A program made the translations under genes and the position numbers. A stretch of 64,000 nucleotides of DNA from an uncultured Prevotellaceae bacterium (GTDB lineage Bacteria; Bacteroidota; Bacteroidia; Bacteroidales; Bacteroidaceae): assembly GCA_947176895.1 (NCBI GenBank), contig CAMWSK010000003.1:1-64000 (forward strand). Reading direction: 5' to 3'. Shown one piece after another: positions 34,731-44,113 of this stretch. The notes beneath the pieces were generated by a model, which saw only the letters and a list, made by a program, of their open reading frames with translations, had not been told where the DNA came from and did not search any database. Position 1 is the first letter of the stretch. Each line of letters begins with the position of its first letter.

Positions 34731-34769
34731 TACATTGGCTTTCTTTCCCTTTTCTGGGTGTATTGTTCG

Positions 34770-34798
34770 TTGTCATTGCAAGAAATTGTTTACCTTTG
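34770..34798 (+). promoter_or_regulatory. Promoter of the ten-gene DUF4199-trmO unit
   Basis: TTG (34770-34772), 18 bp, TACCTTTG (34791-34798). It is the only good promoter between the preceding terminator and the DUF4199 start at 34836. Confidence 0.55.
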
Positions 34799-34835
34799 TT
34801 GATTGTTAAGTTAATAGATTTCTGCTGATTCTGTG

Positions 34836-35357
34836 ATGGAGAATACATCTGCATTTGATTGCGAACTGAAGTTGTGCATGGCCGTGGGGCTGGAGTGCGC
34901 CGTGATGTGGCTGCTGGCCTTTTTCTGCAATGTGGGCGCATTTGCCTATCCCCTGCTGGCTTTGTTGCAGTTGGGGCTGGTGGTGGCAACTTTGGTGCAT
35001 CCTGCCGGCAGGCTGGTCGGTTACAGCCGTGAGGAGGCTCCGCTGAAGGGAAGCCGCTTGGTCCTGCTTACATTGATCAGTTTTGTGCTTTGTGCCGTGG
35101 TCACCACATTTGCTCAGGCCGTCTATTTCCGTTATTTCGACGGCGGATTTTTTGCCTCCCAGTTCCTGGCAGCCGTAGACACCCTTCTTCCCGGGAATAT
35201 GGTGGCGCAGAAGGAGATGCTGGTTGCGAGTCTTGACCTGTTGGCCAATCCTTCCACGGCGGCCAAGGCCTTGCTGTCCACCAATCTGCAATTTGCCATC
35301 ATCGGCACGTTGCCTTGCGCTTTGATTGCATTGGTGAGAAATAAGAAACATAAATAA
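34836..35357 (+). CDS. DUF4199 family membrane protein
   Basis: A 173-residue protein with four hydrophobic segments, beginning MENTSAFDCELKLCMAVGLE. The size, layout, and position immediately before a dolichyl-phosphate-mannose-synthase-like glycosyltransferase gene are typical of Bacteroidota DUF4199. The function is unknown, perhaps assisting the glycosyltransferase (inference from context). An in-frame GTG directly precedes the chosen ATG. It is the first gene of the packed unit ending with trmO. Confidence 0.8.
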   Translation: MENTSAFDCELKLCMAVGLECAVMWLLAFFCNVGAFAYPLLALLQLGLVVATLVHPAGRLVGYSREEAPLKGSRLVLLTLISFVLCAVVTTFAQAVYFRYFDGGFFASQFLAAVDTLLPGNMVAQKEMLVASLDLLANPSTAAKALLSTNLQFAIIGTLPCALIALVRNKKHK

Positions 35358-35381
35358 CACACTAACATAAACAAGAAAGAC

Positions 35382-36341
35382 ATGGACATCTCAGTGGTCA
35401 TCCCCCTATACAACGAGGAAGAGTCGTTAGGCGAACTCTTTGCATGGATTAAGAAGGTGATGGATACACACGGCTTTTCCTACGAGGTGATCTTCGTAAA
35501 CGATGGCAGTACCGACCGTTCGTGGCAGGTGATCGAACAGTTGCATCAGGAGTATTCTCAGGTGCATGGCATCAAGTTCCGCCGCAACTATGGCAAAAGT
35601 CCCGCCCTTTTCTGCGGTTTCTCGGCTGCTCATGGTGATGTGGTGATTACTATGGACGCGGACCTTCAGGACTCGCCCGACGAGATTCCCGAGCTGTATC
35701 GTATGATTATGGAGGATGGCTACGATCTGGTGAGTGGCTTCAAGCAGAATCGCAAGCAGGGAGACCCCTTGTCGAAGACCATTCCCACCAAGCTGTTCAA
35801 CGCCACGGCCCGTAAGGTGAGCGGCATCAAGAACCTGCACGACTTCAATTGCGGGTTGAAATCCTATCGCCGTGAGGTGGTGAAGAATATCGAGGTGTAT
35901 GGCGAGATGCACCGTTACATTCCCTATCTGGCCAAGAATGCCGGTTTTGACAAGATTGGCGAGAAACCTGTTCATCATCAGGCCCGCAAGTTCGGAAAAT
36001 CGAAGTTCATGGGATGGAACCGCTTTGTCAACGGCTATCTGGATTTGCTGACGTTGTGGTTTCTGAACAGCTTTGGCCTGAAACCCATGCATGTGTTCGG
36101 TTTCGTAGGCACACTGATGTTCATCATCGGTTTCCTGTCGGCCTTCTTCCTCGGCGGATATAAAATATATTGTCTGACCACGGGTACACCCCATCCGTTG
36201 GTGACCAGCAGCCCTCACTTCTATATCGCCCTCACCATGATGATTTTAGGCACGCAGTTGTTTGTGGCCGGCTTCTTGGGCGAGCTTATCAGCCGCAACT
36301 CGGCACTGCGCAACAACTATCAAATTGAGAAAGAACTGTGA
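35382..36341 (+). CDS. Family 2 glycosyltransferase (DPM1/GtrB-like)
   Basis: A 319-residue GT2 enzyme with two C-terminal membrane helices (about 235-260 and 280-305). The N-terminal VVIPLYNEEESLGELF, the FVNDGSTDRSW, and ITMDADLQDSPDEIPEL (DxD-like) segments are the nucleotide-sugar site; FNCGLKSYRREV and HHQARKFGKSKF fit polyprenyl-phosphate glycosyltransferases. It would place a sugar on a lipid carrier for envelope glycan or lipid A work; the sugar is unknown. It overlaps the next gene by 4 bp (GTGA). Confidence 0.93.
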   Translation: MDISVVIPLYNEEESLGELFAWIKKVMDTHGFSYEVIFVNDGSTDRSWQVIEQLHQEYSQVHGIKFRRNYGKSPALFCGFSAAHGDVVITMDADLQDSPDEIPELYRMIMEDGYDLVSGFKQNRKQGDPLSKTIPTKLFNATARKVSGIKNLHDFNCGLKSYRREVVKNIEVYGEMHRYIPYLAKNAGFDKIGEKPVHHQARKFGKSKFMGWNRFVNGYLDLLTLWFLNSFGLKPMHVFGFVGTLMFIIGFLSAFFLGGYKIYCLTTGTPHPLVTSSPHFYIALTMMILGTQLFVAGFLGELISRNSALRNNYQIEKEL

Positions 36342-36832
36342 GAAAGGCATTTTATTCGGTAGTGGTTGCCTTCGTGGCGTTGGCGGGATTGGCCGGCTGC
36401 GAGAACATCGATTGCACGCTGAACAATATTGTGCTCTGCCATTTTGCGTTCTATGATTCCGAGACGGGGGAGCGTGTTGTTTTGGCCGACACGCTGACCA
36501 TTACAGCCGAAGGTACGGACTCTGTGCTTTTGAATCGTGCGACGAACAGCAAAGAGGTGGGTGTTCCGTTGAGTTACTATCAAGAGAAGGATATACTGAA
36601 CTTTATCATAAAAACGAAAGACGGTGAGGTGTACGAGAATGTTGTAATCATACAGAAAACCGGACAGGTGCATTTCGAATCCCCCGATTGTCCCACCACC
36701 ATGTTCCACAACATTTCCCAAGCACTTTTGCACAGCGGGACGGTGATAGACAGTGTGGCGATAACCCGTAGGGAAGTAAACTATCTGCAAGATGAGAATA
36801 TCAAGGTTTTCCTTCGCACTCGTAGGGATTAG
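36338..36832 (+). CDS. DUF6452-like lipoprotein
   Basis: A 164-residue predicted lipoprotein: signal MRKAFYSVVVAFVALAGLAGC with lipobox LAGC, then the conserved pattern CENIDCTLNNIVLCHFAFYD, GTDSVLLNRATNSKEVGVPLSYY. This fits the Bacteroidales DUF6452 family as I recall it, usually encoded next to DUF6048, as here. The start is GTG at 36338, overlapping the glycosyltransferase stop. Its 3' end overlaps the next gene by 41 bp. Function unknown. Confidence 0.7.
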   Translation: MRKAFYSVVVAFVALAGLAGCENIDCTLNNIVLCHFAFYDSETGERVVLADTLTITAEGTDSVLLNRATNSKEVGVPLSYYQEKDILNFIIKTKDGEVYENVVIIQKTGQVHFESPDCPTTMFHNISQALLHSGTVIDSVAITRREVNYLQDENIKVFLRTRRD

Positions 36833-37496
36833 TCTGCTTCTGGCGTCTCCTATGCGGGCCCAGGATGAGGGTGAAAGGGGGAAAGCGCCCAAGGCACCCT
36901 TGTTGATGGGTGTGGCCGTGCAGGTGGATCTGGCCGGTCCGGTGATGAAGGCGCTGAACACGAAGTTCGATCAGCTGGAGTGTGGTGCACGCATCAACTT
37001 CCGTGACAAGTATTTCCCGTTGGTGGAACTTGGGGTGGGAGAGTGTGAGCGTGATGGCGAGCAAAATGCCAATCATTTCAAGACCCGTGCCCCTTATTTC
37101 CGGGTGGGTATGGACTATAACTTTAACAAGAAGCACAACGGAAACCGCTTTTTTGCCGGCTTGCGCTATGGCTTCAGCGGCTACACTTACGACTTCACCA
37201 ATGTTGATTTCCAAGACCCCGTGTACGGGGGAAATACCGGACTTGACCTCAGCGGACAAAAGGCCAACATGCATTGGGCCGAGGTAAGTGTCGGATGCGA
37301 GACAAAACTGTGGAGCTTTATCCGTTTGGGCTGGACATTGCGCTTCAAGGCCCGCATCAGCGAGAAAGACACTCCTTACGGCTCACCCTATTATGTGCCC
37401 GGTTTTGGCAAGAATGGTTCCACCACATGGGGAGGAACATGCAATCTGATATTCGACATCGGTAAAAAGTTTAACACACAAGAAACGAAGAAATGA
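36792..37496 (+). CDS. DUF6048-like outer-membrane beta-barrel protein
   Basis: A 234-residue exported protein. The signal peptide is MRISRFSFALVGISLLLASP ending MRAQ. Alternating aromatic strands (FPLVELGVGECERDG, APYFRVGMDYNF, NRFFAGLRYGFSGYTYDF, IRLGWTLRFKARI) predict an outer-membrane beta barrel, and a partner lipoprotein gene overlaps it by 41 bp. This matches Bacteroidales DUF6048. The pair may form an outer-membrane complex (inference). Confidence 0.72.
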   Translation: MRISRFSFALVGISLLLASPMRAQDEGERGKAPKAPLLMGVAVQVDLAGPVMKALNTKFDQLECGARINFRDKYFPLVELGVGECERDGEQNANHFKTRAPYFRVGMDYNFNKKHNGNRFFAGLRYGFSGYTYDFTNVDFQDPVYGGNTGLDLSGQKANMHWAEVSVGCETKLWSFIRLGWTLRFKARISEKDTPYGSPYYVPGFGKNGSTTWGGTCNLIFDIGKKFNTQETKK

Positions 37497-38491
37497 AGAA
37501 AAAATGGCATCTGCCCTTTCTCCTGTTCCTTATTGTCGGAACCGTAATCATCTGGCGGCAGAATCATCCAGTCCCCGCTCCCTACCAACAGGAGGAAGGA
37601 AGCATCTTCGGTACGGTATATCACGTCAAATACCAGAGCGAAACCATCTTGGGAAACGAGATAGCGGAGACGCTGAAGGCTGTGGACCGGTCGCTTTCTA
37701 TGTTCAACAAGGAAAGCGTCTTGTCGCGGTTGAACAATAACGAGACCACGCAGTCCGATTCTCTCGTGCGTATGGTGTTTCGGCAAAGCCAACAAATAAG
37801 CCGGGCTACGGGTGGTGCTTTCGACATCACCGTGGGGCCGCTGGTCAACGCCTGGGGCTTTGGCTTCAAGAACGGTGAACTGCCGGACTCTGCCCAAGTG
37901 GATAGTCTGCGCCGGTTCGTGGGTTGGAACTCGGTGAGCATGGATGAAGAAGGCCGGTTGCACAAGGCTGACGAACGTATGGTGCTGGACTGCGGTGCCG
38001 TAGCCAAAGGTTTTGGCGTAGATTGCGTGGCAAGCATGTTTCGGGAGCATGGTGTGAAGAATTTTATGATAGAAATAGGAGGTGAAATCGTTGTCAGCGG
38101 AAACAGTCCCAAGGGGAAACCGTGGAATATAGGTATCAGCGTTCCTTCCGAGACGGACTATGACCAGACACAGAACGTGATTCAAATCACAGATGCCGCC
38201 CTGGCCACCAGTGGTAACTACCGCAACTTCTACGTGACGGAGGATGGCCGAAAACTGGCTCACACCATCGACCCGCGCACAGGTTATCCCGTGCAGCATT
38301 CGGTGTTGTCTGCCACCGTGGTAGCCCCCACATGTGCCATGGCCGATGCCTTTGCCACCAGCTTCATGGTGCTGGGCATCGATGGTGCAAAGAAGGTGCT
38401 GGAGGAACATAAAGAGTTGAAGGCCTACCTGATATATTCGGGTGAGAACGGTCGGCTGGATGTATGGACATCGCCTAATTGGGAGGAATAA
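37493..38491 (+). CDS. apbE: FAD:protein FMN transferase
   Basis: ApbE attaches FMN covalently to Thr/Ser of flavoproteins such as NqrB/NqrC/RnfG. The 332-residue product has an N-terminal membrane or signal segment (LPFLLFLIVGTVII), then FGTVYHVKYQSE, RSLSMFNKESVLSRLN, DITVGPLVNAWGFG, VLDCGAVAKGFGVD, and a late HTIDPRTGYPV and MADAFATSFMVLG with the catalytic acidic/His residues. It overlaps the DUF6048 gene by 4 bp. Confidence 0.95.
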   Translation: MKKKWHLPFLLFLIVGTVIIWRQNHPVPAPYQQEEGSIFGTVYHVKYQSETILGNEIAETLKAVDRSLSMFNKESVLSRLNNNETTQSDSLVRMVFRQSQQISRATGGAFDITVGPLVNAWGFGFKNGELPDSAQVDSLRRFVGWNSVSMDEEGRLHKADERMVLDCGAVAKGFGVDCVASMFREHGVKNFMIEIGGEIVVSGNSPKGKPWNIGISVPSETDYDQTQNVIQITDAALATSGNYRNFYVTEDGRKLAHTIDPRTGYPVQHSVLSATVVAPTCAMADAFATSFMVLGIDGAKKVLEEHKELKAYLIYSGENGRLDVWTSPNWEE

Positions 38492-38525
38492 GTATTTTGT
38501 CAAGGTAACCCTCATTTCCGCGATT

Positions 38526-39215
38526 ATGGATATCCGCATGTACGACACAATGACATCTATCCCCCTGTTTCTGGGCATGAATGCGCAGGACCTGCACACG
38601 GTGATAGAGAAGTCCCGCATGAGCATCCATGTGCTGGAACCCGATGAAGTGTTGGCTTTGCAGGGTGAACGTTGCAGCCGGCTGACCATCTTGCTGAGGG
38701 GAGAGCTGATTGTGGAGACACTGATGGCGGACGAGGCTCTGAGTGTGGATGAGGTGTTGTCGGGTGCGGCCGTGCTGGAGCCGGAATCGTTGTATGGTAT
38801 CGGCCGCCATTGGCAAAGCACCTATCGGGCAGGAACCGAATGCCAGGTGATGGAAATATCCAAGGATAGCGTGAGCCGTCTGATTGCCGGGTTCGAAATC
38901 TTCCGCATCAATTTCATTAACCTGCTCAGTACGCTTGCCACCCGAAGGCACCAACAGGTGTGGACGCTGCCCAAGATGGACAACAGACGTCGGTTGATTC
39001 ACTTCCTTCTGACCCACACATTATATAATGTGGGAGGGCGAAAAGTCTATCATACACGTATGGAGGACCTGGGACGCTATTTGGGTGTCACGCGTTCGCT
39101 TGTGGGCAAGATGCTGGGGAAACTGCAAGCCGACGGACTGCTTACCTATGACCGCAACCTGATAGAAGTGAATGATATGAAACAATTGTATAATGAGATT
39201 TATGGAACTACATAA
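38526..39215 (+). CDS. Crp/Fnr-family transcription regulator
   Basis: A 229-residue regulator with a cyclic-nucleotide-binding-like beta roll (residues about 10-125; GERCSRLTILLRGELIVE) and a C-terminal HTH (MEDLGRYLGVTRSLVGKMLGKLQADGLLTYDRNLIEV). The phosphate-binding Arg/Glu pocket of true CRP is not conserved, so the ligand is unclear. The ATG at 38526 gives a standard N-terminus. It overlaps the next gene by 23 bp and so is embedded in the long unit. Gene order suggests but does not prove that it regulates that unit. Confidence 0.85.
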   Translation: MDIRMYDTMTSIPLFLGMNAQDLHTVIEKSRMSIHVLEPDEVLALQGERCSRLTILLRGELIVETLMADEALSVDEVLSGAAVLEPESLYGIGRHWQSTYRAGTECQVMEISKDSVSRLIAGFEIFRINFINLLSTLATRRHQQVWTLPKMDNRRRLIHFLLTHTLYNVGGRKVYHTRMEDLGRYLGVTRSLVGKMLGKLQADGLLTYDRNLIEVNDMKQLYNEIYGTT

Positions 39216-41247
39216 GAATCCTTTTTTAGAAAAGAAATACGATACTCCCCATGACACGGTTCCCTTTGAGGACATCCGTTTCGAGGACTATGAAGAGGCT
39301 ATGATGGAAGGCATCCGACGTGATGACGCCGAGATGGACCTTCTGGTGAACAACCCCGATGCCCCCACTTTTGAAAACACCATCACTCCCAAGAGTGACC
39401 ACACCTTGGAGCGTGTGACCGGTGTGTTCTTCAATCTGCTTAGTGCCCATACCGATGACCGGATGAACCGGTTGGCCCAAAAGATGCAGCCCATTCTCAC
39501 GGAGCACAGCAACAAAACATTGATGAACAAGAAGCTGTGGGAGAGAGTAAAGTTTGTGCACGATACACCTAACCGTCCCCTTACAGCAGAAGAGCAGCGT
39601 CTGATGGATAAAATATATGACGGTTTCGTGCGCCAGGGTGCTCTGTTGCCTGAGGAGGAAAAGACGGAATTGGGTGAACTGAAGAAGCAATTGGGCTTGC
39701 TCAGCCTTCAATTTCAGCAAAATGAACTGAAGGAGACCAACGCCTTCACGTTGCATATCACCGATGCAGACCGATTGAAAGGTCTGCCGGAAAACCGCAT
39801 GGAGGCTGCCGCTGCCGAAGCCAAGGAGCGAGGGCTGGACGGATGGGTTTTCACCCTTCATCAGCCCAGCTACGGACCATTTATTACTTATGTAGATGAT
39901 CGCGAATTACGCCGGCAGATGTATATGGCCCGTAATACTTTGGGTTGCAAAGCCAATGAGTGGAACAACCTGCCTTTGGTGCCCCGGATTGTCAACCTCC
40001 GGCGACGTTTGGCCAATATGTTGGGTCGCTCCACCTTTGCCGATTTTGTGCTGGAGAAGCGGATGGCCAAGGATAAGGAACATGTGTATGCCCTGCTCAA
40101 TCAACTGCTGGAGGCTTATCTGCCTGTGGCGAAGAGGGAGATAGAGGAGATTCGGCATTACGCTTGTGAAAAGTCTGGTCGTGATGTTCAACTCATGCCT
40201 TGGGATTTGGCATATTGGAGCCACAAGCTGCAAGAGGAACGTTACAACATTGATCCTGAGTTGTTGCGCCCTTATTTTGAACTGGAGCGTGTGACACAGG
40301 GTGTGTTCGGTCTGGCAACCCGACTCTATGGCATCACTTTCCACAAGCGTGCGGATATTCAGGTGTATCATCCCGAGGTGGAGGCTTGGGAGGTGAAGGA
40401 TCGGGACAATAGTTTCCTGGGAATCCTCTATACCGACTATCATCCCCGGGCTTCCAAACAAAGTGGTGCCTGGATGATCTGCTACAAGGAACAATGGAAT
40501 GATGAGGAGGATGGAAACAGTCGTCCGCATGCAAGCATCACCATGAACTTCAGCAAGTCTACGCCGGAGAAGCCTTCCCTGCTGACTTTGGGCGAGATAG
40601 AAACCTTCCTGCATGAGTTCGGGCACTCGCTTCATGCTCTCTTCTCGCAAGTGCATTTCGAGAGCCTGTCATGCACGAACGTGGCTTGGGACTTTGTGGA
40701 GCTTCCCAGCCAGTTCATGGAAAATTATGCCACCGAACCTGAGTTCCTCAATAGTTTTGCCGCCCATTGGCAGACGGGTGAACCTCTGCCTCAGGAGTAC
40801 ATCGAACGCATACGTCGGAGCCGTAACTTCATGGCGGGCTATGCCTGCGTGAGGCAAGTGAGCCTTGGCCTGCTTGATATGGCCTATTACACGTTGACGG
40901 AGGATTTCCAAGGCGATGTGTTTGAGTTTGAACGCAAAGCCATGGAGCCTACACAGATTCTCCCCGTTGTGGAGGGTACTTGTATGAGCACGCAGTTCGG
41001 ACACATCTTTACCGGAGGCTACGCTGCAGGCTACTATAGCTATAAGTGGTCTGAGGTGCTTGATGCTGATGCGTTTGCCTTCTTCCAAGAGAAGGGAATC
41101 TTTAACACGGATGTTGCCGAGAAGTTCCGTAGCGAAGTGCTTAGCCGAGGCAACACGGAACCGGCCATGGACCTTTATCACAACTTCCGAGGAAAAGACC
41201 CGGACATTAAAGCATTGCTCGTAAGAGATGGTATTGAAAAGAATTAA
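39193..41247 (+). CDS. dcp: M3-family peptidyl-dipeptidase (Dcp-like)
   Basis: A 684-residue zinc peptidase of the thimet-oligopeptidase/Dcp family that cleaves dipeptides from short peptides. The active site HEFGHSLHALFS lies around residue 474, with the third ligand Glu about 25 residues on. NPFLEKKYDTPHDTVPFEDIR is the family N-terminus; GYAAGYYSYKWSEVLDADAF near the end matches. No signal peptide: cytoplasmic. The start is uncertain between 39193 and 39202. Confidence 0.94.
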   Translation: MRFMELHKNPFLEKKYDTPHDTVPFEDIRFEDYEEAMMEGIRRDDAEMDLLVNNPDAPTFENTITPKSDHTLERVTGVFFNLLSAHTDDRMNRLAQKMQPILTEHSNKTLMNKKLWERVKFVHDTPNRPLTAEEQRLMDKIYDGFVRQGALLPEEEKTELGELKKQLGLLSLQFQQNELKETNAFTLHITDADRLKGLPENRMEAAAAEAKERGLDGWVFTLHQPSYGPFITYVDDRELRRQMYMARNTLGCKANEWNNLPLVPRIVNLRRRLANMLGRSTFADFVLEKRMAKDKEHVYALLNQLLEAYLPVAKREIEEIRHYACEKSGRDVQLMPWDLAYWSHKLQEERYNIDPELLRPYFELERVTQGVFGLATRLYGITFHKRADIQVYHPEVEAWEVKDRDNSFLGILYTDYHPRASKQSGAWMICYKEQWNDEEDGNSRPHASITMNFSKSTPEKPSLLTLGEIETFLHEFGHSLHALFSQVHFESLSCTNVAWDFVELPSQFMENYATEPEFLNSFAAHWQTGEPLPQEYIERIRRSRNFMAGYACVRQVSLGLLDMAYYTLTEDFQGDVFEFERKAMEPTQILPVVEGTCMSTQFGHIFTGGYAAGYYSYKWSEVLDADAFAFFQEKGIFNTDVAEKFRSEVLSRGNTEPAMDLYHNFRGKDPDIKALLVRDGIEKN

Positions 41248-41252
41248 GCATC

Positions 41253-41675
41253 ATGGATAAACAAACAGAACTGGATATGCGTTACTTGCGCATGGCCGCC
41301 ATTTGGAGCGAAAACAGTTATTGCAAACGTCGCCAAGTAGGTGCCCTCATCGTAAAGGACAAGATGATTATCTCCGATGGGTACAATGGGACGCCTTCGG
41401 GTTTTGAGAACGTTTGCGAGGAGGACAATGTGACCAAACCCTACGTGCTTCATGCTGAGGCCAACGCCATTACAAAAATTGCACGCAGCGGTAACAATTC
41501 CAATGGCAGTACGCTTTATGTCACCGATTCACCCTGCATAGAATGTTCCAAGCTCATTATCCAATCAGGTATCAAGCGTGTGATTTATGCTCGCGAATAT
41601 CGCCTGACCGATGGTGTGGACCTTTTGCGCCGTGCGGGTATAGATGTTGTTTTCTTACCATATAAACAGGAATAA
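41253..41675 (+). CDS. Deoxycytidylate (dCMP) deaminase family protein
   Basis: A 140-residue zinc-dependent deaminase. HAEANAI and the PCIEC motif are the His/Glu/Cys/Cys zinc and proton-shuttle set; SGFENVCEEDN and GYNGTPSG match dCMP deaminases and ComEB. It supplies dUMP for thymidylate synthesis. It starts 5 bp after dcp and ends 6 bp before the peptidase gene, a tight packing within the unit. Confidence 0.93.
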   Translation: MDKQTELDMRYLRMAAIWSENSYCKRRQVGALIVKDKMIISDGYNGTPSGFENVCEEDNVTKPYVLHAEANAITKIARSGNNSNGSTLYVTDSPCIECSKLIIQSGIKRVIYAREYRLTDGVDLLRRAGIDVVFLPYKQE

Positions 41676-41681
41676 TTTGAC

Positions 41682-43325
41682 ATGATGGGAAATAATAAAC
41701 ACAGGCTCACCCCTCTTGCCATGTCACTATGTGTGGTATTCGGCATATTGGTTGGTACTTTCTATACGGGTCATTTTGCAGGTAATCGCCTTAATCTTAT
41801 CAACAGCAGTTCCAATAAGTTGAACCAGTTGCTGCAAATCGTCAACAATTTCTATGTGGAAGATGTGGACGTGGCAGAAATGGTGGAATCTGCCATGCCT
41901 TCTATTTTGAAGGAGTTGGACCCTCATTCAGTTTATATCAGTGCGAAGGAAGCACAAATTGCATCTGATGACCTGAAAGGGAAATTCTCCGGTATTGGTA
42001 TAAGTTTTAATGTGCAACATGACTCAGTGGTCGTGTTGCGTGTCATCAACGGAGGTCCCTCAGAGAAGGTGGGGCTGCAATATGGCGATCGTATTGTAAA
42101 AGCCGATGGTAAAACTTTGGTGGGCATAGAGCAAGACGAGATTATGAGAACCCTACGTGGTGATTTCGGCTCGAACGTAGAGTTGAAGGTGGTTCGCCAT
42201 GGAGTACAGGATACTCTTACCTTTAACGTAATACGAGGAAACATCCCCGTCCGCAGTATTGAGACGGCTTATATGCTTACACCTGAGACGGGCTATATCG
42301 CTGTAAAGAAGTTTGGCGAAACCACTTATCAGGAGTTCTTTGTCGCTTTGGCAGAGTTGAACATGAGAGGCATGCAGAATCTGGTTATTGATCTGCGAGG
42401 TAATACGGGCGGTTATTTGCATATTGTTACACAAATGGCCAATGAATTCTTGGATAAGGATGAACTTATTGTTTTCACCCAAGGACGCAAGTCCCCTCGT
42501 GAAGATTATCGCAGCGACGGGCATGGCTCGTTCCGAAAGATACCTCTTGTGGTGCTGATTGACGAGGTGTCGGCTTCAGCCAGTGAGATTTTCGCGGGTG
42601 CCATTCAAGACAATGACAGAGGAACCATCATCGGGCGGCGTTCATTCGGAAAAGGTTTGGTACAACAACCGATGGAGTTCCAGGATGGCAGTATGATACG
42701 TCTTACAGTTGCCCGATATTATACTCCCTCCGGCAGGTGTATCCAGCGACCATATGTTAAAGGACATGGAGAGGATTATGAAAATGATCTGATTGCAAGA
42801 TATGAACGTGGCGAGTTCTTCAACGAAGACAGTATCAAGCAGAATGGCAACCCCTTCAAAACAAGTATTGGTCGGGTAGTGTATGATGGTGGCGGAATCA
42901 GTCCGGATATCTTTATCCCCCAAGATACGGCGGCTTATACGTCTTACTATCAAGAAGCCGTTTATCAAGGACATCTGCGGCAGTTTACGCAAGACTATTG
43001 TGATCAGAACCGCGCCACATTAAGCAAGTATGACAACTATGTTTCCATGCAAAAATATCTGGCAAAACAGAACCTGCCGGAAGCATTCGCCAATTATGCA
43101 CAAAAGCGAGGATTGAAGCGACGCAATCTGATGCTCAAACGCAGTAAGCCTCTTTTCCAACGTGCCATCTGGGGAGGGATAATCTATAACATGTTGGACG
43201 AGGCGGATTATCAGAAATTCCTTAATCAGGATGATCCTGTGGTAAAGTGTGCTCAGGAGGTGTTGGAGCAGGGAAGGGCTTTCCCTCAAATTCCGGAAGA
43301 AGAACAGCCCGGCGATAAAAAGTGA
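41682..43325 (+). CDS. S41-family carboxy-terminal processing peptidase
   Basis: A 547-residue Ctp/Tsp-like serine peptidase with an N-terminal anchor (LAMSLCVVFGILVGTFYTGHF), so it acts in the periplasm. A PDZ domain (about 95-180; FSGIGISFNVQHD) precedes the S41 core with the catalytic serine in DEVSASASEIFAGAIQDNDR and the lysine in RRSFGKGLVQ. The C-terminal ~120 residues (HLRQFTQDY ... FPQIPEEEQ) are the Bacteroidota extension. It overlaps the trmO start. Confidence 0.94.
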   Translation: MMGNNKHRLTPLAMSLCVVFGILVGTFYTGHFAGNRLNLINSSSNKLNQLLQIVNNFYVEDVDVAEMVESAMPSILKELDPHSVYISAKEAQIASDDLKGKFSGIGISFNVQHDSVVVLRVINGGPSEKVGLQYGDRIVKADGKTLVGIEQDEIMRTLRGDFGSNVELKVVRHGVQDTLTFNVIRGNIPVRSIETAYMLTPETGYIAVKKFGETTYQEFFVALAELNMRGMQNLVIDLRGNTGGYLHIVTQMANEFLDKDELIVFTQGRKSPREDYRSDGHGSFRKIPLVVLIDEVSASASEIFAGAIQDNDRGTIIGRRSFGKGLVQQPMEFQDGSMIRLTVARYYTPSGRCIQRPYVKGHGEDYENDLIARYERGEFFNEDSIKQNGNPFKTSIGRVVYDGGGISPDIFIPQDTAAYTSYYQEAVYQGHLRQFTQDYCDQNRATLSKYDNYVSMQKYLAKQNLPEAFANYAQKRGLKRRNLMLKRSKPLFQRAIWGGIIYNMLDEADYQKFLNQDDPVVKCAQEVLEQGRAFPQIPEEEQPGDKK

Positions 43326-43999
43326 TGGACATCATAGCATATATTCATAACGACCTGGATACGAAGTTTGGAGCAGCCCGGCAAAGCGGATTAACCCCTC
43401 ATTTGCAGTCTCGGATTATTTTCACTCCACCTTTTCGTAACCCTCAAGCGCTTCGCGGACTGGAAGGATTCTCACATATCTGGCTCTTGTGGGATTTCTC
43501 CGAGACGCATATCGAAGGCTGGCGCCCCACGGTGCGCCCTCCTCGCTTGGGCGGAAACACGCGTGTTGGCGTTTTTGCCACACGCAGTCCTTTCCGCCCC
43601 AACAACATAGGTCTTTCCTGTGTAAGGTTAGTGGAAATACAGGATTCCACTCCCGAGGGCCCCGTGCTGGTGGTAGAAGGTGCCGATATGATGAACGGAA
43701 CACCCATTCTTGACATCAAACCTTATCTCCCCTATACGGATTCTCACCCCGAGGCTACCGGTGGCTTTGCCGAGCAGGCCCTGTTGGTTCCCCCTCTTAC
43801 GGTGGAATTGTCTCCCGAGGTACAAAAACTCTATACACCGCGTCAACTGAAAGCACTGACAGAGATCATGCAGGGAGACCCTCGTCCCCAATACCATGAT
43901 GATGCCTCGCGCGTATATTATATAATGTATGGAGGGTATGAGCTTTCTTTTACGGTTAAAGACGGAAATATTGTCGTTTTCTGCCAAAATGGCACATAA
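43325..43999 (+). CDS. trmO: tRNA (N6-threonylcarbamoyladenosine-37 N6)-methyltransferase
   Basis: TrmO (TsaA/VirR fold) methylates t6A37 in threonine tRNAs to m6t6A. The 224-residue protein begins MDIIAYIHNDLDTKFGAARQSGL and has GFSHIWLLWDFSE, RPPRLGGNTRVGVFATRSPFRPNNIGLS, and DIKPYLPYTDSHPEA, the family's defining blocks. An in-frame GTG is 3 bp upstream, but the ATG at 43325, overlapping the previous TGA, fits better. It ends the ten-gene unit, before a perfect terminator. Confidence 0.93.
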   Translation: MDIIAYIHNDLDTKFGAARQSGLTPHLQSRIIFTPPFRNPQALRGLEGFSHIWLLWDFSETHIEGWRPTVRPPRLGGNTRVGVFATRSPFRPNNIGLSCVRLVEIQDSTPEGPVLVVEGADMMNGTPILDIKPYLPYTDSHPEATGGFAEQALLVPPLTVELSPEVQKLYTPRQLKALTEIMQGDPRPQYHDDASRVYYIMYGGYELSFTVKDGNIVVFCQNGT

Positions 44000-44023
44000 G
44001 CAGCCTGCAATTCCGACATTTTT

Positions 44024-44057
44024 GTCCCGTGCCATGTGGTTTGGCACGGGACTTGTT
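44024..44057 (+). terminator. Terminator of the ten-gene unit
   Basis: A perfect 11-bp stem, GTCCCGTGCCA (44024-44034) and TGGCACGGGAC (44042-44052), loop TGTGGTT, then TTGTTG. It ends the unit before dnaK. Confidence 0.9.
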
Positions 44058-44113
44058 GTATAATGAGTAACGAATTTAATCAAAAAAAGAAAAACAATTA
44101 AAAACATACAACG

